From: Clarkia xantiana subsp. parviflora
Lineage: Eukaryota > Streptophyta > Magnoliopsida > Myrtales > Onagraceae
Reading direction: 5' to 3'
Assembly: GCA_036873135.1 (NCBI GenBank)
Contig: JAPTYO010000007.1
Location: 1,098,763-1,162,762, forward strand
Length of the DNA: 64,000 nucleotides
Positions within the stretch are counted from its first letter, which is position 1. The number at the start of each line of letters is the position of its first letter. Below the pieces are notes generated by a model that saw only the letters and a program-made list of their open reading frames with translations, did not search any database and was not told the origin of the DNA. The position numbers were made by a program, and so were the translations under genes. Below, piece after piece: positions 53,928-64,000 of the stretch.

Positions 53928-54398
53928 TCATGCACATCGAGGCGGCGAGGAAGGTAACCTCGCAGAAAAATTCCTCCTGAGTACTTCCTCCTGGGTGGCG
54001 TCATCTCCGATGCCGCCATCGTCGAAGTTGAGAGCATAGCTCGTGGCGTCGTACTTCATGTCGCCGGAGGAGGAGCTTCTTCTCCGGTGCCTGGAGGCAG
54101 AACCGAATTTGGACGACAAGTAATTCTTGGCTCTCTCCGACGACGACTTCCATCTCACCAGCCTCGGTGTCCCGTTCTCCCTCGGGGAACGGCTCGCCGG
54201 CGGCGACGACTGCTGTTGGTCGTGGTCCTGATCGGCGACGTAGAAGCAGGTCTGGAGTTTAAGAGATTTGAGCCTCTGCAACCCTTTTTGCTTCAATGAG
54301 GGAGACGGTGTTATGGCGGTGGGTTCAGTGGCGGAGGGACTTGAGTTTTTAGCCATTTCCGGTGGAAAGGTGGCGGTTGGCGGTGGTTTTGCATGCAT
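53928..54398 (-). CDS. Plant-conserved small protein of unknown function (YALNFDDG...FSARLP type)
   Basis: 156 residues, no intron. It is Ser/Pro-rich, with a basic central part (RLVRWKSSSERAKNYLSSKF, HRRRSSSSGDMKYD) and a C-terminal block SYALNFDDGGIGDD followed by RNFSARLPSSP. I recall small plant proteins with the same C-terminal YALNFDDG / FSAR block but no known function. Met1 (MHAK) or the internal Met at MAKNSSP (residue 15) could be the start; the latter matches the usual N-terminus better. No membrane helix or signal peptide. Confidence 0.7.
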   Translation of the reverse strand: MHAKPPPTATFPPEMAKNSSPSATEPTAITPSPSLKQKGLQRLKSLKLQTCFYVADQDHDQQQSSPPASRSPRENGTPRLVRWKSSSERAKNYLSSKFGSASRHRRRSSSSGDMKYDATSYALNFDDGGIGDDATQEEVLRRNFSARLPSSPPRCA

Positions 54399-55522
54399 GC
54401 ATGAGAAACAACAGATGATGATGTATAAATTAATTAATGGAGGCGAATGTTAAGGAAGGTGAAAGGTTTCCGAAAGTTTAGGGGCGAATTTTTCAGGTAA
54501 TTAAATTAAGTAAGAGCAAAATTAAAATAGTCTATAAATGTTTTTGTCTAATTAAGGGGGGCGTTTTTTTTTTTTTTGGAAAAATTAGCTTTGACTTGAC
54601 ACTCATTTTCGTTTACTGATCTCATTGTAAAATTTAACATGCCATTAATTTGAGGAGAAATTCTTTCAATAGGTGGAGCTGAGTTGGTAGTACTTCAGCC
54701 AATGAGAATATGACACATAGACCATGTGTTAGTCATTTTCTGTCATGTGTCAGATGCTTATTGGCTGAAGTGCTACCAGTTCAGCTCCACCTGTTGGAGC
54801 TGAGCTATAGAAGAATTTCTCTAATTTGAAATGTTTCATCAAGTTGTTAGATTTAGTAAGCTAAGTGTATGTGGTGCTTAAAGAAGAAGGGTACTTGTGA
54901 ACCGAATGCCTAAAATGAACTATATATGAAGTTGGTTGAATGAACATCTTGGATGTTTGTTTTGAACAAAAATAACCAAGTTAAACATATTTTTTTATTA
55001 ATTATTATTTTTTTAAATAATATTTGAAGATAAATTATATTGCTTAGTTGAGAAACTTACCCAATTGGTCCTACTTAACATATTTGGGGAAGCTATAGTC
55101 ATTGGCCTATTAATTTATCTCAATTTTATCCTTACATGTCAAAACCAATGAACTTAAATTTCTCCAATAAAATAGTTGAATATTTTTTTTAGTAAAAATA
55201 ATGAAATCATGAATTGGTACATATATATAGTGAAACCATGATGTGGGCATCACATGTATAACCATGATGCGGCCAAATCTTGATCTAATGCCCCACGTGA
55301 AAACGCAGTCGTTTTGAAGTTTTTAAGGAGATCTTCAACGGCTACTTTCTAGAAGAGACCGTTCCTCACAGATCTTTCATTTCAGCGATTCAAAACTCTG
55401 AAAAGAAAGCGCTCCTCACTCTCTGCAGCTTCATCTTCAACTTTTCTTCAATAATCAACTAAGCAGAACCCATTTTCATTACAAATCTGACGAACTGCAA
55501 AGTGCAGAAACTACAGTCTAAC
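54399..55522. other. Intergenic between divergent genes, contains a MITE
   Basis: Shared promoter region between the small minus-strand gene and the plus-strand gene starting at 55523. It contains the MITE at 54654-54821 and otherwise AT-rich sequence. Confidence 0.5.
54654..54821. mobile_element. MITE family M3 (168 bp)
   Basis: Inverted arms: GAGAAATTCTTTC at the left with GAAGAATTTCTC at the right; then AGGTGGAGCTGA with TCAGCTCCACCT, and CTTCAGCCAAT with ATTGGCTGAAG. An 8-bp direct repeat TAATTTGA flanks it (54646-54653 and 54822-54829). No coding capacity. Confidence 0.8.
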
Positions 55523-57676
55523 ATGGTGTACACATATACACCTGCGTATTACTCGACGCTACACGACTCCATCACCTCCTTATGCAAGAACATCCTCCCT
55601 TTCTCCCTCAAGAAACGGCGGCTTCCGTCCGCGGAGCAGAAGCTCGCCGAGATGCAGTCCGACAATCTCAAGTGGCAGCAGAATTCGTTCCATCAGATGC
55701 TCAATTTGATGGGTCTGAATAAAGAAGGGATCTTGGGTTATGCTGAGGTGGCGGCTTTTAGGGCTCATCTGCTCGAGACGCTTATCGCTGCTCCTCCTCC
55801 AGCTCAGATGGAGCATCCCTCTATTCTCAGGGACAAATTGCTCTTCTTGCAGGTAATTTTAGCTTCTCAGCTTGTTTCATCGATAGGGATTTAGTAGTGG
55901 ATCGATTTTTCGACCCGGAAGCCGAAAAATGGAAACTTGGTTTCTGGGTTTTGCAGAGATGATCTTGATTAGATGATAGGATATGGGATTTGAAAGATTG
56001 ATCATGCTTTAGGTTTCAAGGTGCTGAAATTTAAGAATGCTCTCTTTTTGTGTTTCTGTTTGGCTCTATGAAGCAGCTGCAGAATTTCTTTCCATAAATA
56101 GTACTGTTAGAGTGTTAGTATGTTAAAAGCCCTCTCTAGATCAATGAAATCAACACATTGTTACAGTAATTTCTCAAAACAATCTACATTGAAAACTGAT
56201 CGGATAAGACAGTAATTGTGGCATTTGAGAGATTGATCAGACATAAATTAATAATGTATCTGATGTGGCATCCCATTTCAGGAGCTGTTGTATTCAAAGT
56301 GCATAACTATTGAAGAGTACCATTCCTCAAAGAGACCTCTACTGCAAAGATTAGCAGTCCAAGGAGCCGAGATTGAAGCCCGGGATGTTATCATCGGAAG
56401 AGCAAAGGACATAAAACCAAATAACAACAACAATAAATCAAATTTGGATGAGGAATGGTCGGAGATTGATCTCAAGGATGAGAATTGCTTGCTCAACAAG
56501 GAATCTTCCCACTCCAACAAGTCAAAACACGGCTCAAGTGTAAAGAAGCAAATTAAAGGAGCGGCTTCTGCTCTCGGCTTCACATCATCGTTCAAACCGA
56601 GCAAAAATCGACACGAAAAGAACATCTTTGACACATTTTCGGACAATCTGACATCACAAAACCCTAATGTGGGTCGATTTTCGACAAATCTTTCAAAAAT
56701 CTCATTTTTTTTTTCTTTCAAAAAACGCGGTTTTTAATCGTTGGGTTTCTTGCAGAGGAAGGAAAACCCAGTTCCGGAGTCCGTTCTCATGGCAACAACC
56801 TCACCACCACCGCCACAACGGCCGCCTCCCGAAGTGTTGAAAAGGACGCCTTTCAAGACGCTTTTCAAATCGGAGGGGGAAAAGAAGCAGTGGGGATTCG
56901 TTGATGGACTGAAGAAGTTGGCAAAGAACGAGTACAATGACGAGACTGCCCCTCTCTCTCAGAACGAGGGTTACTCGTCGATTGGTGAAGGGCCCGACAC
57001 GAAGCAGATCAAGAGAAAGCTGCATTCGGATGGCTCCCCGTCAGATTTCTTCATCGACAAGGTACCGTTAGCTAGGGTTTCTGGCCGAAGCTATAAACAA
57101 GATATCAGAAACTGACAATCTATTACATTAGGTCTTAGGAGACAAGATCAAGAAAGAACTCTCAAGAATCCAAACCGAACTTAGCACTTCGAATCCGAAC
57201 CTCAAGTTCTCGTAAGCATCTTTTCGGGTTTCAAAATTCCTTATCTTTATATCTAAAATCACCAAATCCCAACCCTACAATTGCTGCTGTTGCAGGAGTG
57301 AACAAATGGAAGCTGTTTCTACTAAACTTCCCGTTGACAAGACCGATTTAAAAAAGTTCTTCCCTAAGTAAGATTCAATACTTTCAAAATCTGTTTTTTT
57401 TAAATGATGTATTTATGATAATGATTCTGAATTTTGTTGGATTTTTGAAGATCGTGGTGCGACCAATACGGAGATTTAGTCCTCAATGTGGTGAAGAAAG
57501 AGTTTAAGGATCATGTTGGGGAAATGGAGAAGATGAAGAATGCAGCAAGGCAAAGACACAACACAAACACGACACAGTGGACGACATTTGACGATGAAAA
57601 CAACAACCCGAATTGGAGTTCACAACATGATGAAGTGAATCCTTTCTTTGTTCAGAAACAAAGCAAGTGGTATTAA
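55523..57676 (+). CDS. Plant-conserved protein of unknown function (MVYTYTPAYY... type)
   Basis: Six exons: 55523-55852, 56282-56668, 56756-57061, 57132-57211, 57296-57367 and 57451-57676, totalling 1401 nt (466 residues). The N-terminal 170 residues look conserved: YTPAYYSTLHDSITSLCKNI, then FSLKKRRLP, FHQMLNLMGLNKEG, RDKLLFLQELLYSKCITIEE and YHSSKRPLLQRLAVQGAEIE. The middle is acidic/basic and low-complexity (Asn-rich, then PPPPQRPPP). The end is SWCDQYGDLVLNVVKKEFKD followed by a charged tail finishing KQSKWY. No signal peptide, membrane helix or enzyme motif is seen. I recall full-length homologues in other angiosperms annotated only as hypothetical. The intron after exon 2 starts at AAT|GTGGGT, chosen because it keeps frame into RKENPVPES. 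Confidence 0.85.
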
Positions 57677-58012
57677 ATTAGGAGGATATATGCTGAAAAC
57701 CTTGATCAGCTTTTTTTTTTACATAGTATTTTAGGATAGTGTTCTGTTTGGGACTGTTTAAAGAAACCTGTTCTTCAATCTTCTTCTTCATAGGTTGTTG
57801 TTGGTTTCTTGTAAAATCTAGACAAATCTATCTATCTACTTTTGTTTCTGTTTCAATAATAATTGGTACGTGGACTGAGTGTTGTCACAGAAATGTTGGT
57901 TTGCAGTGGAAGAAGACATCATCTTGAGATATCCATTGTTGTTAGAACACAATTGACTAGCAGTTGGCAAAAAGAAAATCAACCCCATCTCTCTTTTTTT
58001 TTTTTTTTTTTA

Positions 58013-58602
58013 GGGTTAAAGGTACTTTTCATACCACATGTTTGGCCGAATGTGGCTTTTAGTACCGGATGTTTAGTTTTGTATACTTTTGGTACCAAAC
58101 GTTTGAAAAAAATGTGGCTTTTGGTTCACCCGTTAGTTGGCTGTTAGTTTGGCCGTTAAATGACATGTGCAAGTCACGTGATCAACCCTAAACTTTTGAT
58201 TTTGTTCAATTTAGTCCCTCAAATATATTCATCACTTTTATTTTATTTAATTTAGTCCTAAAACTTCAAAATCGGACTCAATTAAACTAATCGAACCCAA
58301 TTGATCCAGCCTCATTTAGGTCCAGTTAACCCAATTGGGGATAGGTCCCAATTGGGTTCGATTTTGAAGTTTTAAGACTAAATTAAACAAAATAAAAGTT
58401 AAGAATATATTTAAGGGACTAAATTGAACAAAACCAAAAGTTTAGGGTCGATCACGTGACTTGCACGTGTAATTAAACGGCCAAAACAAACGGCCAACTA
58501 ACAGATGTACTAAAGCCACATTCCAAAAGTATACAAAACTAAACATCCGGTACTAAAAACCACATTCGGTTAAACATGTGGTATGGAAAGTACCCTAAAC
58601 CA
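58013..58602. mobile_element. Foldback MULE-type MITE (family FB-A), copy 2
   Basis: The left end reads GGTACTTTTCATACCACATG and the reverse complement of the right end reads GGTACTTTCCATACCACATG. Pairing continues through AAGTCACGTGATC to the centre near 58300. TTTTTTTTA occurs on both sides (58004-58012 and 58603-58611) and could be a 9-bp target duplication, but it is low-complexity. It shares the CACGTGATC arms and general plan of the element at 1132-1656. Confidence 0.8.
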
Positions 58603-58789
58603 TTTTTTTTATAAATAAAATAAAATATTGCTTAGGCAATAAAGTAAGAATTTTTATTCTTGAATGGAAAGATTTTCATAGACAGCAATTCCTACAAGTG
58701 CTGAATACGCGAGCCATGAAAATAAATAGAAATGCTGAAATAATAAGGGTTAAGAACCTAAAAACTGTATAAAAGTTGGTCATATATGA

Positions 58790-58892
58790 GATTTTGGTGT
58801 CTGAAGTTTAAATAGTAAATATTGACGGTTAAAAGTTTCAACTTCGTTGAAATTTGCTGTCTCCGTCCAAATTTGCCATTAAAATTGATACA
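58790..58892 (+). repeat. Single arm of an FB-B foldback element
   Basis: GATTTTGGTGTCTGAAGTTT followed by TTCAACTTCGTTGAAATTTG and CTCCGTCCAAATTTGCC matches the left arm at 15270-15375. No inverted partner is found to the right. Confidence 0.65.
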
Positions 58893-59485
58893 ATTTGTCC
58901 CCACAAACATCCTCCTCATCCTTGAATCATGAGATTGCTGCTGTTGAAAGAAACAGTAGAAGCTGCAAATAATATTACTTCTTGTGCTTTTTATCTGTAT
59001 GTGTGTACTATATGCAGTAGATGCTTCAATTTAATCTATTTCCTTATTCTTTCCATGGAGTGGATGGGAAAGGAAGTAAAAATTACTAGTCTCTTCTTCT
59101 GTAATAATGAACAACTCAGTGTGTTAACTTGGTAATCTCAATATAAACTGTCACTTGGTAATCTCAATATAATCTCAAACTTCTTGTAATTGCTCATATA
59201 AGGTTTCTCAATACAAATCTCAAATATCTCTGTACCTTAATTTCAACATCATCAGTATTCGAACAACAGATTCGACTCCCCGAACAAATATATATACACG
59301 TGTTACCGGAATTTCCGAAAATACTGCCAGAATCAATAGCAGCAAGAATTATTATCCTCTCTAAAAGGGTGTGTCTGGATTGATGACAGAACAGTAATGG
59401 GAATGAAGAAGATCTCACATTTTCCTTCCCTTAATGAGTGCTGAATCCAAACAGAGTATTTGTTTCTTCCCTTTATCCACCTTCT

Positions 59486-61527
59486 CTAACCCTCCAGTAG
59501 GCATTTGATACTCTGAAGCCCCTCTGCCGAAATACTCCTCCGAAACCTCGATTTCTGCACCACGATCTGAGGTGGCGGCTCGGGATGGAACCCTACGATC
59601 ACAACCGTCAAATTATCAGTCGCCCCACGATTCAGCGCTTCTTCCACTACCTGTTTACAACAAAGTTTCAAGTCGTTGTGTTCTTGAAGTCGCTTCCGGG
59701 CAAAATCCACCGCGTTCTGGCTACTGAACACGTCCCATATTCCGTCACTTCCGATGATCAAGAACTCGTCTTCTTTCGATAAAGTCGTTAACTTTAACTC
59801 GGGTTCGGAAATCAACGGCCCGAGGATGTCCCCCGTACTCTTCATCCCTTCCAGGTGCCAGTTGCCCAGGGCTCGGGTGATGCCTAGCTCACCGTTTAGG
59901 TACCCAAACTTGATGCACCCGCCTAGAGACTCGATTCTCGACTTCTCAGTGACGTTGCATGGTCGGTGGTCTTTCGACATCTCGAAAGCGATTCCTCGCC
60001 GGGAAAGCACTGCACGACAGTCGCCTGCATTTGCTACCAACAAGGACCTAACAAAACAGTGGCGGATCCAGAAATTTCAAATTTTGCATTATATTTATTA
60101 GCAAGAATATGTTTTTTTAATCAATAAACACAAATGCCTTCAAGTTGTATCAACTCACCTCCCAAATATCATTGCAGTGAGAGCAGTTGTTCCTGAAGAA
60201 AGACCCGACTCCAACTCGCACAGTTTGGCAAAAGCAGTATCAGTCTCTTTGAACGACCTCGTAATCACTCTCTCAAGTTCGATCGGGAAATCGGAATCCT
60301 CGACTATGATTCTCGGCAAATTGTCACGAACAAAGAGGGATGCTGCCTTTCCTCCATGTCCATCAAAAACCTGTTAATATCGAGTATACAAAGATCAATA
60401 ATTGATCACATTATATTCAATTCCTTCTCTTATCTGTAAATAGTTCGGCCAAACTTTCAGGACACATAGTTTGCAGCTTATCGAACAGCATTTATTCAGT
60501 TGAAACAAAAACCACATAAAGAGGATGCAAATTATAGAGGCAGTTATATGAACTTACACCATAGAAAGAGACAGCTTCTTCATTACTTTCATCGGAGCCA
60601 AAATTTCTAGCCAAGTCGCCTATACAGATGTGTGAATCCTCCATATGATCCCTAGAACCGATGTCAGACCACTCGCCTGATCGAAGCTTAGGAACAAAAT
60701 GTGGATGTCTTTTCTCCGTTATGATGGTGTTCTCACAAATGCTTTCGATCTACAAATCGAAGTAAAAGGGAGATCAATAATTGAAACCGCTTGATTAGTT
60801 GGTTACTAAGATTTCAATTAAAGTTTCTTCCTTAGATGTAAACAGATATATGCAGAAGTGATTGAATTAACCTATCTGCAGATATATACAGATAAACAGA
60901 TATATACAGATACATACCGAAATATTATAACTAATGGGGCAGACAAGCAAAGACTAGAAGTAATGTTTACTTGGATATAATCATCAAACACAAGTAGGGA
61001 TCTTTCAAATTTCAAGGATTTAAAAATTGAAGAAACTTCATAATCATCAAAGACAAGTAAAGTCACGATCTTTCAAAGTTCAAGCACCTAAAATTGAAGA
61101 TTATTGAATAAGAATATCAGAACTGATACAGGAGAACTGAGAAGTCAAACTGCGAATCAAATCCATATATAGGAACTAACAAATCGCATCAGCAGAAACC
61201 CATGTCCAATCATTGTTACATGATACAAAAATTGACCTTGGCAATAGTTCTCTCAAACACCACAACAACCTAAATTAACCACTTCATACATACCAAATAA
61301 CCGTAGAAACCATTGCAAGCATGAATTTCGAAAAGTTTGATTGAACAGAGAAAGGAGATCTCAGAGAGAACAAATCTTACTGGAAATGAAGTTCCGAGGC
61401 TGGGATTACTCGAACCCATGAGCTCAATATTAGGTTCCAAGATTTCACAATGTAAAGGTCCAGACTTTGAGGTGGAATTGGTAGCTCCTGCAACAGTTTC
61501 TGTTTCTTCTGAATCTTGAACACACAT
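59486..61527 (-). CDS. Protein phosphatase 2C
   Basis: Four exons: 61527-61381, 60749-60558, 60370-60159 and 60047-59486, totalling 1113 nt (370 residues). PP2C motifs appear in order: RSGEWSDIGSRDHMEDSHIC (metal-binding Asp, DxMED), VFDGHGG, SGTTAL, LLVANAGDCRAVLSRRG, DHRPCNVTEKSRIESLGG, GELGITRALGNWHLEG, ISEPELK, IIGSDGIWDVFSSQNAV and ATDNLTVVIVGF. All metal-coordinating Asp residues expected for an active Mg/Mn-dependent Ser/Thr phosphatase are in place. The tail RRSISAEGLQSIKCLLEG resembles a group of Arabidopsis PP2Cs close to At3g51470. The N-terminal 50 residues are acidic and variable. No targeting signal is visible. The substrate is not predictable from sequence. Confidence 0.95.
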
Positions 61528-63237
61528 GGCGGTGCTGAATCCAATTAAGTTACCGCCTTTCTTGAGTAAACTTCACAATGAAGCAATTCTGCGATGTGGG
61601 TGTGAGGAGGAGAAGGAGATGGGCAATGTAATGTATTTACACGCTGGACAAGAGAAAAGAAATAGTCATGAGAGAAGATTCCAAGAATATAAGTGTGGGT
61701 GCTGCTGGCCTCTTTATGTAATTTTATTAAGCAAGAAAAAATGAGCAGTAAATGTTCAGAGAGAGGAGAGCCGATAAATTCCAGATTTTTCTAAAGTGGA
61801 AGCGTGGTTGATCAAATCAGTTGTATGGTTGGGGTTTCATTTGTTTTTTTCATCATGTGTTCTTTCTTTTCTATCATCATTACTATTTTGATATTTTTTT
61901 TTTCTTTTTGTGTTTAGTCAAATGTTGGGTTGGTTGTCTGTTGGATTGTCCAATAGTCGGTCATTAACTACGGACCAGAGCAGCTGTCTATCTGACAAGT
62001 TGAGTAATAGTTTGTGAAATCTAAAAGTATATTATCAAATCATTATTACCTTGATCAGAAAAAAAAAATACAGAGCTACGTGAAAACTTATGTATAATTT
62101 TAATATTTATAAATATATATATTTTTTTTAAATTTACTAGAAAATTATTTTTTAAAAAAATATCATAATTAAATAGACAACTTTTTTTACAATAATCTGA
62201 TTTATGAATGATTTTTTTCATGTAAAAATATATGTATATACTTTCAGAAAATATATAATATTATATTTTTTTAGTTTACGTATACCATTATAATAAATTA
62301 ATCAACGATAAAAATATATATGTTTTTGAAATATATTAAAAAAAAAAATCACATGAAACACAAATCAATAATATTTAACCATAATTTTTCATTTGATTAT
62401 GCGTAAAGCGATTATCAATGTCTTTATATATTGTATAAGTTTAAAAGCTTTTAAATCTTTAAGAAATTTGCTTAGGCGATTTTTTTTTAATTATATTGGT
62501 GAGAGAATCATAATATTGTGAACTTTATTTTTGACATGATTTACATGTGGCTGATTGAATGTCTTAGTCAAGAATATATACTGTCACATAATACAATATA
62601 TTTTATTTTATTAATAATATAATATGATGGTCCCAGTGTGAACCCTAATTCAAATAAAAGATCCTTTTGGGCTTTTAATTAATCATTATTGACTTAGTCG
62701 ATTGGTAGGTTACCATGGCAATTCCTCTTGATGGCTCCTTGTGACAAAAGATTGTTCTACGAATTGATTGTTTATTATATCATCATTTTCCAAGTAATTA
62801 CAACTTATATAATATATCTCAGAAAAAAAAAAAACTTATATAATATATATTACCATCGTTGATAATATATATAGTAATAGTATGTTAAACTTTTTTACAG
62901 GTTGGGTAAAAAGATTAATATAGATTTAATATTGGAATAGTTTTGGGCTGTTTGGTCTCAAAAATCTTCTCAATGTGTGGTTTCTTTGTTGTGTTCTATT
63001 CTCTCTTTATCTTCTTTGGGCTTTTGTTGGTCAAATTGTATGTTATTGGCCCAATGGGCCTTTATAGATTTATCAATGGCTATGTTGGTGAAGTATGTGT
63101 CCTTTATCATAATCTAACCATATATTAACTTGGATTGTGAGAGTTAGAAAAACCAATAAATGAATATTGTGAATGAATTTTTTAAAAAACATCTTTCAAA
63201 AATGACCCTATTGTGAATGATTTTGACATTTTTGCAG
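61528..63237. other. Intergenic, AT-rich, no gene recognised
   Basis: PP2C 5' flank and then long A/T runs. I looked for upstream exons of the methyltransferase at 63238 and found none; the ORFs at 62021-62221 and 62943-63128 are AT-biased and show no conserved content. Confidence 0.5.
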
Positions 63238-64000
63238 TTCAAGATGGCTCAAGAGTACTTCAAATCTGCAGAAGGGGGTCTTCTAGTTGATGTTAGCTGT
63301 GGAATTGGTTTGTTTTCGAGGAAATTCGCCAAATCTGGGGCTTATGCAGGAGTTGTTGCCCTTGATTTTTCTGAAAACATGCTTCGCCAAAGTTATAACT
63401 TCTTTAAGCAGGACTAGGGGTGAGCAAATTACCCAGTTGGAACCGGAACCGGTCCGGAACCGGTCATTTGGTAGGTTCCGGGTAGATGTAAATGGTTCTG
63501 GTACGGTTCTGGGATTAAATTTCAAGAACCGATATTTTCGGTTCCGGTTCTGGGATAAATTTTCGGGTACCCAAATACCCGGAACCGGAACCGTTATATA
63601 TATATAAATTAAAAAAACACTAAACATTTAACAAAATTAAAATTGGTTTGTGGAAAATGTTATAATTATTTTTATGATTCACTTGGTATAACATAAATTT
63701 CAGTTTCAATTGGCTACCGAGAACCCGGTTCCAACTGGGTATCCAGAACCCGGTTCCAACTAGTACCTAAAGTTATATTATTTAGTTTGAAAATTTGTAA
63801 CCGGTTCCTTAACGGGCACCCGGAACCGATTGGCTCTTAACGGTTCTGGTACGGTTCCGGTTCCTAAATGTTCTGGTACGGTTCTGGGTAATAAAGTTAG
63901 GAACCGTTTAGTATTGGTCTGGTTCTGGGATACCCTAAAAGTATTGGGTACCCGGAACCGCTCACCCCTAAGCAGGACGATGCGGTACTTAACGCGTATG
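63238..64000 (+). pseudogene. SAM-dependent methyltransferase exon (At2g41040-like) interrupted by a hAT element
   Basis: After a good acceptor (TTTTTGCAG|TTC) the text encodes FKMAQEYFKSAEGGLLVDVS, then CGIGLFSRKFAKSGAYAGVV and ALDFSENMLRQSYNFFKQD. This is the SAM-binding motif I region (VDVSCGIG) plus the acidic residue at the end of strand 2 (ALDFS) of chloroplast plastoglobule-type methyltransferases like At2g41040. Reading then meets a stop at once, because a hAT element (63415-63970) sits inside the exon. Past the element the frame resumes as DAVLNAY to the window edge. No upstream exon (the usual GWRQxF segment) is visible in the 1.5 kb before it. It is therefore either a broken allele or a gene fragment; the 3' part lies outside the window. 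Confidence 0.85.
63415..63970. mobile_element. hAT-type non-autonomous element H1, copy 2, in methyltransferase exon
   Basis: 556 bp, inverted ends TAGGGGTGAGC and GCTCACCCCTA, flanked by a perfect 8-bp duplication AGCAGGAC (63407-63414 and 63971-63978). The interior parallels copy 1 at 48589-49133, apart from an extra 11-bp GGAACCGGTCC-like unit near the left end. The duplicated 8 bp are coding sequence (within FKQD). Confidence 0.95.

Larger units (their letters stand above)
57677..59485. other. Intergenic with foldback elements
   Basis: Contains the FB-A element at 58013-58602 and a single FB-B arm at 58790-58892. No gene is recognised in the remainder. Confidence 0.5.

Overview
This is nuclear DNA of a flowering plant, most likely a eudicot. 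Genes are interrupted by short GT-AG introns in AT-rich DNA, and the products are plant-specific: two DYW-class PPR proteins, an organellar seryl-tRNA synthetase, a plastid porphobilinogen deaminase and a MOL1-type receptor kinase. Intergenic DNA holds many small non-autonomous DNA transposons. I cannot name the species. Exon junctions were placed by hand from splice signals, reading frame and remembered family sequences; no search was run.

Layout, left to right: a partial GDPDL-type gene (-) running off the left edge; YKT61 (+); HEMC (-); an ABHD17-like hydrolase (-); about 4 kb without genes; a GH18 chitinase-like gene (-) with a large hairpin in its intron; a PPR-DYW gene (+); an MCM5 pseudogene fragment (+) facing the complete MCM5 gene (-); EMC6 (-); a MOL1-like LRR receptor kinase (-); a TMN/EMP70 gene (-); two small Cys-rich paralogues (+) on either side of an At4g30700-like PPR-DYW gene (-); a seryl-tRNA synthetase gene (+); a small unknown gene (-); a plant-conserved unknown gene (+); a PP2C gene (-); and at the right edge a methyltransferase exon (+) broken by a hAT-type insertion.

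The genes are mostly unrelated housekeeping genes: vesicle fusion, tetrapyrrole synthesis, DNA replication, ER membrane-protein insertion, organelle RNA editing and organelle translation. There is no sign of a biosynthetic cluster or operon-like system.

The unusual content lies in the repeats and in individual protein defects. There are at least five families of foldback or MITE elements, several with target-site duplications I could read directly. One foldback family carries an internal 21-bp minisatellite. An inverted partial copy of MCM5 lies next to the gene. The chitinase-like protein has lost its catalytic glutamate, one DYW protein has lost its last residues, and YKT61 has a shortened prenylation tail.
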